DNA from: JACCYQ01 sp036675565
GTDB taxonomy: Bacteria; Bacteroidota; Bacteroidia; Chitinophagales; Chitinophagaceae
Assembly: GCA_036675565.1 (NCBI GenBank)
Contig: JAKFER010000243.1
Location: 62,001-126,000 of the forward strand
DNA length: 64,000 nucleotides
Reading direction: 5' to 3'
Shown: positions 60,333-64,000 of the stretch, in pieces
Layout of the letters: every line of letters begins with the position of its first letter
Position numbering within the stretch: the first letter of the stretch is position 1
Made by a program: the position numbers and the translations under genes
Notes under the pieces: model-generated
The model's database searches: none
What the model was told of the DNA's origin: nothing
Seen by the model: the letters and a program-made list of their open reading frames with translations, nothing else

Positions 60333-61534
60333 TGAATACATCAATGGCTAAAAAAGTTGTTCTGGGTTTTAGTGGCGGATTAGATACTTCATATTGCGTA
60401 AAATATTTTACAGAGGATAAAGGGTACGAGGTTCACAGTATCATTGTAAATACAGGTGGATTTGATGCAGAAGAATTAAAGCAGATTGAAGCACATGCCT
60501 ATACGCTTGGTGTAAAAACACATACCACGATTAATGCCGTTGAAAATTATTATAATACCATCATTAAATATTTGGTATTTGGAAATGTGTTGAAAAACAA
60601 CACCTACCCTTTAAGTGTAAGCGCAGAACGATTAAGCCAGGCGATGCATATTGCAGAACATGCACGAAAAATAAATGCAGATGCGGTTGCACATGGCAGT
60701 ACCGGTGCAGGAAACGACCAGGTTCGTTTTGATATGATCTTTCATATTATGATACCGGGTGTTGAGATCATCACACCAATTCGTGATATGCAATTGAGCA
60801 GGGAGACTGAAATTGAATATCTTAAAAGTCATGGTGTTAATATGAATTTTGAAAAAGCCCAGTACTCCATTAACAAAGGACTTTGGGGTACCAGTGTTGG
60901 AGGAAAGGAAACATTGCAGTCCAAAGGTATGCTTCCCGAATCTGCATGGCCCACACCCGTCACTAAAACAGGAGAAGAGGAAGTAAAATTACATTTCGAA
61001 AAAGGTGAGCTAAAAAAAGTAAATGACCAGGATTTTAAACATCCTGTTGATGCTATTAAGTTTTTACATACACTGGCCGCACCCTATGGTATCGGCCGTG
61101 ATATTCATGTTGGTGATACTATCATTGGCATTAAAGGGCGTGTTGGATTTGAAGCTGCTGCACCCATGGTGATCATTAAGGCTCATCATGCATTGGAGAA
61201 ACATGTATTAACCAAATGGCAACTTAGCTGGAAGGACCAATTGGCTCAATTTTATGGCAATTGGCTTCACGAAGGACAGATCATGGACCCGGTGATGAGA
61301 GATATGGAAGCATTTTTGCAAAGTTCACAAGAGCAAGTTACCGGTGATGTGTATGTACAGTTGATGCCGTATCGTTTTTTAATTATCGGCATAGAATCCA
61401 AAAACGACCTGATGAATAGTCGCTTTGGAAAATATGGTGAAATGAATACCGGTTTTACAGGCGATGATGTCAGGGGCTTCAGTAAAATTTTTGGCAACCA
61501 AACAGCCATTTACCACCGGGTAAAAGATGCTTAA
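60332..61534 (+). CDS. argG: Argininosuccinate synthase
   Basis: Condenses citrulline and aspartate with ATP to argininosuccinate. The PP-loop VVLGFSGGLDTSYC begins at about residue 9, and GSTGAGNDQVRFD and YSINKGLWGTSVGG are further family motifs. Acetylated citrulline could be used before deacylation in organisms with an acetylornithine carbamoyltransferase, but this cannot be read from sequence. ATG 60332 overlaps the GNAT stop; MAKKVVLGFSGG from 60344 is an equally likely start. Length 400. It overlaps argC by 8 bp if the long argC start is used. Confidence 0.94.
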   Translation: MNTSMAKKVVLGFSGGLDTSYCVKYFTEDKGYEVHSIIVNTGGFDAEELKQIEAHAYTLGVKTHTTINAVENYYNTIIKYLVFGNVLKNNTYPLSVSAERLSQAMHIAEHARKINADAVAHGSTGAGNDQVRFDMIFHIMIPGVEIITPIRDMQLSRETEIEYLKSHGVNMNFEKAQYSINKGLWGTSVGGKETLQSKGMLPESAWPTPVTKTGEEEVKLHFEKGELKKVNDQDFKHPVDAIKFLHTLAAPYGIGRDIHVGDTIIGIKGRVGFEAAAPMVIIKAHHALEKHVLTKWQLSWKDQLAQFYGNWLHEGQIMDPVMRDMEAFLQSSQEQVTGDVYVQLMPYRFLIIGIESKNDLMNSRFGKYGEMNTGFTGDDVRGFSKIFGNQTAIYHRVKDA

Positions 61535-62588
61535 ATTTGTTAGCATGGCTACAGAAAAAATGATTAAGGCAGGTATTATTGGCGGTGCAGGTTATACAGG
61601 TGGAGAATTGATCCGCCTGCTGATCAATCACCCATTTGTATCACTTCAATATATTCACAGCCGCAGCAACGCAGGTAAAAATGTTTCCGTTGTTCATACC
61701 GATTTGCTTGACGAAACAGATATCTTTTTTTCGGGTGACCTGGATATACTTACAAAACCAGGCATTGATGTTTTATTCCTTTGTGCAGGGCATGGTGAAG
61801 CCATAAAATTTTTAAATTCGAACGAAATTCATCCGGGTATTAAAATCATAGACCTAAGCCATGATTTCAGGTTATTATCTACAGCTGAATTTCAATTACC
61901 TGGCCATCCTGACCTCTCCAGGAAATTTGTATATGGTCTTCCTGAATTGAATAAAGAAGAAATCAAGAAAGCAAAAAATATTGCTAATCCAGGTTGCTTT
62001 GCCACCACAATCCAGTTAGGTTTACTACCCCTTGCAAAAGAAGGATTGCTGGAAGAAGACATTTATACAACAGGCATTACAGGATCTACCGGTGCCGGTC
62101 AGGGTCTTTCTGCAACATCGCATTTTAGCTGGCGGGCCAATAATATCCAGGCCTACAAAACGCTGGAACACCAGCACCTGAAGGAGATCTACCAAACTCT
62201 TCATCAACTGCAAAAGAATTTTCCAGGCGATCCGGAAGGAAATGAAAAATTGAATTTTGTTCCCTGGCGTGGCGATTTTACAAGAGGGATATTTGTTAGC
62301 TCCCAAATGCATTGTGTGCTAAGCATGGAAGAATTACAGGTCATTTTCAATGAGTATTATAAAGACGAACCTTTTGTTTCTATCAGCAAAGAACCTATTT
62401 CATTAAAGCAAGTGTTGAATACAAATAAGTGTGTTATACAACTGGAAAAAGTAGGCAGTAAACTGGTGGTGCATTCTGCATTGGATAACCTGGTTAAAGG
62501 CGCTTCGGGACAAGCGGTGCAAAATATGAATTTGGTTTGCGGACTTGAGGAAACTGCCGGACTTCGTTTGAAAGCCAGCGCTTTCTGA
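61527..62588 (+). CDS. argC: N-acetyl-gamma-glutamyl-phosphate reductase
   Basis: NADPH-dependent reduction of N-acetylglutamyl phosphate to the semialdehyde, the third step of arginine synthesis. NAD(P)-binding GGAGYTGGELIRLL (residues 19-32) and the catalytic C157 in ANPGCFAT are present, as are SHDFR and the HFSWRANNIQAYK segment. The start could be 61527, or more likely 61545 or 61560, since the first residues (MLKFVS) are not conserved. Length 353 is normal. The gap to argD is 54 bp. Confidence 0.93.
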   Translation: MLKFVSMATEKMIKAGIIGGAGYTGGELIRLLINHPFVSLQYIHSRSNAGKNVSVVHTDLLDETDIFFSGDLDILTKPGIDVLFLCAGHGEAIKFLNSNEIHPGIKIIDLSHDFRLLSTAEFQLPGHPDLSRKFVYGLPELNKEEIKKAKNIANPGCFATTIQLGLLPLAKEGLLEEDIYTTGITGSTGAGQGLSATSHFSWRANNIQAYKTLEHQHLKEIYQTLHQLQKNFPGDPEGNEKLNFVPWRGDFTRGIFVSSQMHCVLSMEELQVIFNEYYKDEPFVSISKEPISLKQVLNTNKCVIQLEKVGSKLVVHSALDNLVKGASGQAVQNMNLVCGLEETAGLRLKASAF

Positions 62589-62642
62589 GATGCAGGTAAC
62601 GATCCTATCCTAATATTTTTTCTAATCAATTTAAACAGGCAG

Positions 62643-63797
62643 ATGAAACTTTTCGATGTTTATCCCATCAACAACATAGCGATAGAAAAAGCAAGGGGCT
62701 CTTATGTTTGGGATGATATGGGTACGCAATATCTTGATATGTATGGCGGTCACGCCGTGATCAGCATTGGTCATTCTCATCCACATTATATAAAACGCTT
62801 AACGGACCAATTGAATAAGGTTGGTTTTTATTCAAACTCGGTTCACATCCCAATCCAGGAAGAATTGGCGCAAAAGCTTGGCAAAATATCCGGTAAAGAA
62901 GATTATCAATTATTTCTTTGCAATTCAGGTGCGGAAGCCAATGAAAATGCTTTAAAACTGGCTTCATTTCACACGGGTAGAAAAAAGATCGTTGCTTTCA
63001 AAAAAGCCTTTCATGGTCGCACTTCACTGGCAGTGGCTGCAACGGATAATCCTAGTATTATTGCCCCGGTGAATGAAACAGAAAATGTTCATTTTCTACC
63101 CTTCAACGATGTGCAGGCATTGGAAGCATATTTTCACCAGGCAGGCAAAGAAATAGCCGCGGTTATTATAGAAGGCATCCAGGGTGTAGGTGGAATTAAC
63201 CTGGCTACAGCAGAATTTTTGCAAGCAATTCGTAAACTCTGTGATCAATATGGCGCCGTATACATTGCCGATAGTGTTCAGTGTGGTTATGGAAGAACCG
63301 GGAAATTTTTCAGTCATGATTTTGCCGGTGTAAATGCCGACATATATTCCATGGCCAAAGGAATGGGCAATGGATTTCCCATAGGCGGAATTCTAATTGC
63401 ACCATCCATCAAGCCTAAACATTTTATGTTAGGCACCACTTTCGGGGGCAATCATTTGGCCTGTGCGGCGGCACTTTCCGTTTTGGAAGTAATGGAGACA
63501 GAAAATCTATTACAAAATGCTGTGGAAATGGGCCAATACCTGGAAACCGAATTAAAAAAGATCAGTGAGATTTCGAATGTGCGTGGCCGTGGTTTAATGA
63601 TCGGTTTCGATGTTTCTGAAGATTATAAAGACCTTCGTAAAAACCTGCTTTTGAATCAAAAAATTTTTACAGGTGAAGCAAAACCGAATGTGATCCGTTT
63701 ATTACCTTCTCTTGCTTTAACTAAAAATGATGCGGAACATTTTATTGCGTCTTTGAAAAAAGAGATTCATTCAATGTCTTTAGATCCCGTTCAATAA
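62643..63797 (+). CDS. argD: Acetylornithine aminotransferase
   Basis: PLP-dependent class III aminotransferase that turns N-acetylglutamate semialdehyde into N-acetylornithine. The PLP-binding Lys is K239 (SMAKGMGNGFPIGG), with CNSGAEANENALKLA and FHGRTSLA among the cofactor-site motifs and IADSVQCGYGRTGKFF before the Lys. Length 384 is typical. It follows argC in the same operon and precedes the carbamoyltransferase gene by 32 bp. Substrate could be the succinyl form in relatives using succinylornithine. Confidence 0.93.
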   Translation: MKLFDVYPINNIAIEKARGSYVWDDMGTQYLDMYGGHAVISIGHSHPHYIKRLTDQLNKVGFYSNSVHIPIQEELAQKLGKISGKEDYQLFLCNSGAEANENALKLASFHTGRKKIVAFKKAFHGRTSLAVAATDNPSIIAPVNETENVHFLPFNDVQALEAYFHQAGKEIAAVIIEGIQGVGGINLATAEFLQAIRKLCDQYGAVYIADSVQCGYGRTGKFFSHDFAGVNADIYSMAKGMGNGFPIGGILIAPSIKPKHFMLGTTFGGNHLACAAALSVLEVMETENLLQNAVEMGQYLETELKKISEISNVRGRGLMIGFDVSEDYKDLRKNLLLNQKIFTGEAKPNVIRLLPSLALTKNDAEHFIASLKKEIHSMSLDPVQ

Positions 63798-63829
63798 ATA
63801 TTATTCAATCTCAATAAAACAGGAATTAG

Positions 63830-64000
63830 TTGAAAAATTTTGTTTCGGTTCATGATGTTTCAAACATAGCTCAATTGGTCGGCAAAGCACTGGAATATAA
63901 AGCCAATCCATACTCAGACAACTCGCTTGGGAAAGGCAAACGAATCGGTTGTCTTTTTTTAAATCCAAGCATGCGTACCCGTTTAAGCACTCAAATTGCT
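63830..64000 (+). CDS. N-acetyl/succinyl-ornithine carbamoyltransferase, cut by the window edge
   Basis: Open frame starting with TTG 63830 and running off the right edge (57 codons): MKNFVSVHDVSNIAQL... then FLNPSMRTRLSTQIA. The SMRTRLSTQ motif is the carbamoyl-phosphate-binding signature in the modified form found in the acetylornithine (AOTC) and succinylornithine (SOTC) carbamoyltransferases of Bacteroidota and Xanthomonads, instead of the STRTR-T of ordinary OTC. Together with GNAT-argG-argC-argD this identifies the variant arginine pathway with acylated intermediates. Acetyl versus succinyl cannot be decided from this fragment. No ATG fits in frame, so the start is TTG. Confidence 0.85.
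   Translation, partial: MKNFVSVHDVSNIAQLVGKALEYKANPYSDNSLGKGKRIGCLFLNPSMRTRLSTQIA

Overview
The window reads as chromosomal DNA of a Bacteroidota bacterium, most likely a Chitinophagaceae-like member. Support comes from the AT-rich base composition, promoter elements of the Bacteroidota form TAnnTTTG (with an upstream TTG at 19-20 bp in the two best cases), a short primary sigma factor of the Bacteroidota type, a PorP/SprF-family outer-membrane protein, a clade II (Sec/lipoprotein-type) nitrous oxide reductase, and an arginine operon that uses an acetyl/succinyl-ornithine-type carbamoyltransferase. No rRNA, tRNA, CRISPR array, insertion sequence or prophage was seen.

Layout. 1-1645: two pseudouridine synthases, the first cut by the window edge. 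1646-13039 (minus strand): an assimilatory sulfate reduction block, peroxiredoxin-cysH-cysD-cysN-cobA-cysJ-cysI and a siroheme-dehydrogenase/TauE fusion, preceded by an Rrf2 regulator, OsmC and a CDF metal transporter. 13088-25388: housekeeping genes (LptF/G permease, rpoD, ffh, rpsP, rimM, dinB, M20 peptidase, S4 protein) with several small conserved unknowns. 25390-28901 (minus): a REC-cNMP-HTH response regulator, a PAS histidine kinase and the iron-sulfur repair protein Ric. 29193-36207 (plus): a nitrous oxide reduction operon, cytochrome c-nosZ-fasciclin-nosL fusion-nosD-nosF-nosY. 36258-38989 (minus): a heme-copper-oxidase-like membrane protein and hemN. 39250-42782 (plus): a ba3-type cytochrome oxidase operon with Sco and a membrane-anchored cytochrome c. 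43151-58934: trmD, signalling proteins, adenine deaminase, DUF1059, Crp/Fnr, a TolB-amidohydrolase, anmK, upp, a PorP-like protein, a 3-methyladenine glycosylase, EI24 and a tetrapyrrole-methylase-type enzyme. 59312-64000: the arginine operon, GNAT-argG-argC-argD-argF' (cut by the right edge).

How the genes fit together. CobA and the Met8-like half of the fusion supply siroheme for CysI; CysDN and an iron-sulfur CysH feed it sulfite. Between 25 and 43 kb lies a low-oxygen/nitrogen-oxide respiration region. Fnr-type boxes (TGAT-N4-ATCA) sit upstream of ric (one) and of the nos operon (two), the proximal box in each case exactly 29.5 bp from a TAnnTTTG-like element, and a perfect TTGAT-N4-ATCAA lies between hemN and the ba3 oxidase operon. 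Three proteins with Crp/Fnr-type domains are encoded in the window; the one fused to a receiver domain and placed next to ric is the most attractive candidate to read these boxes.

Other unexplained structure: intergenic tracts made of a hexamer (CTAAAC or NTCAAC) plus two variable bases with a strict 8-bp period, often just upstream of a promoter -7 element; and an arginine operon leader that contains a 37-codon GTG-started open frame ending in a hairpin. All functional calls are from motif reading of the translated sequence without database searches.
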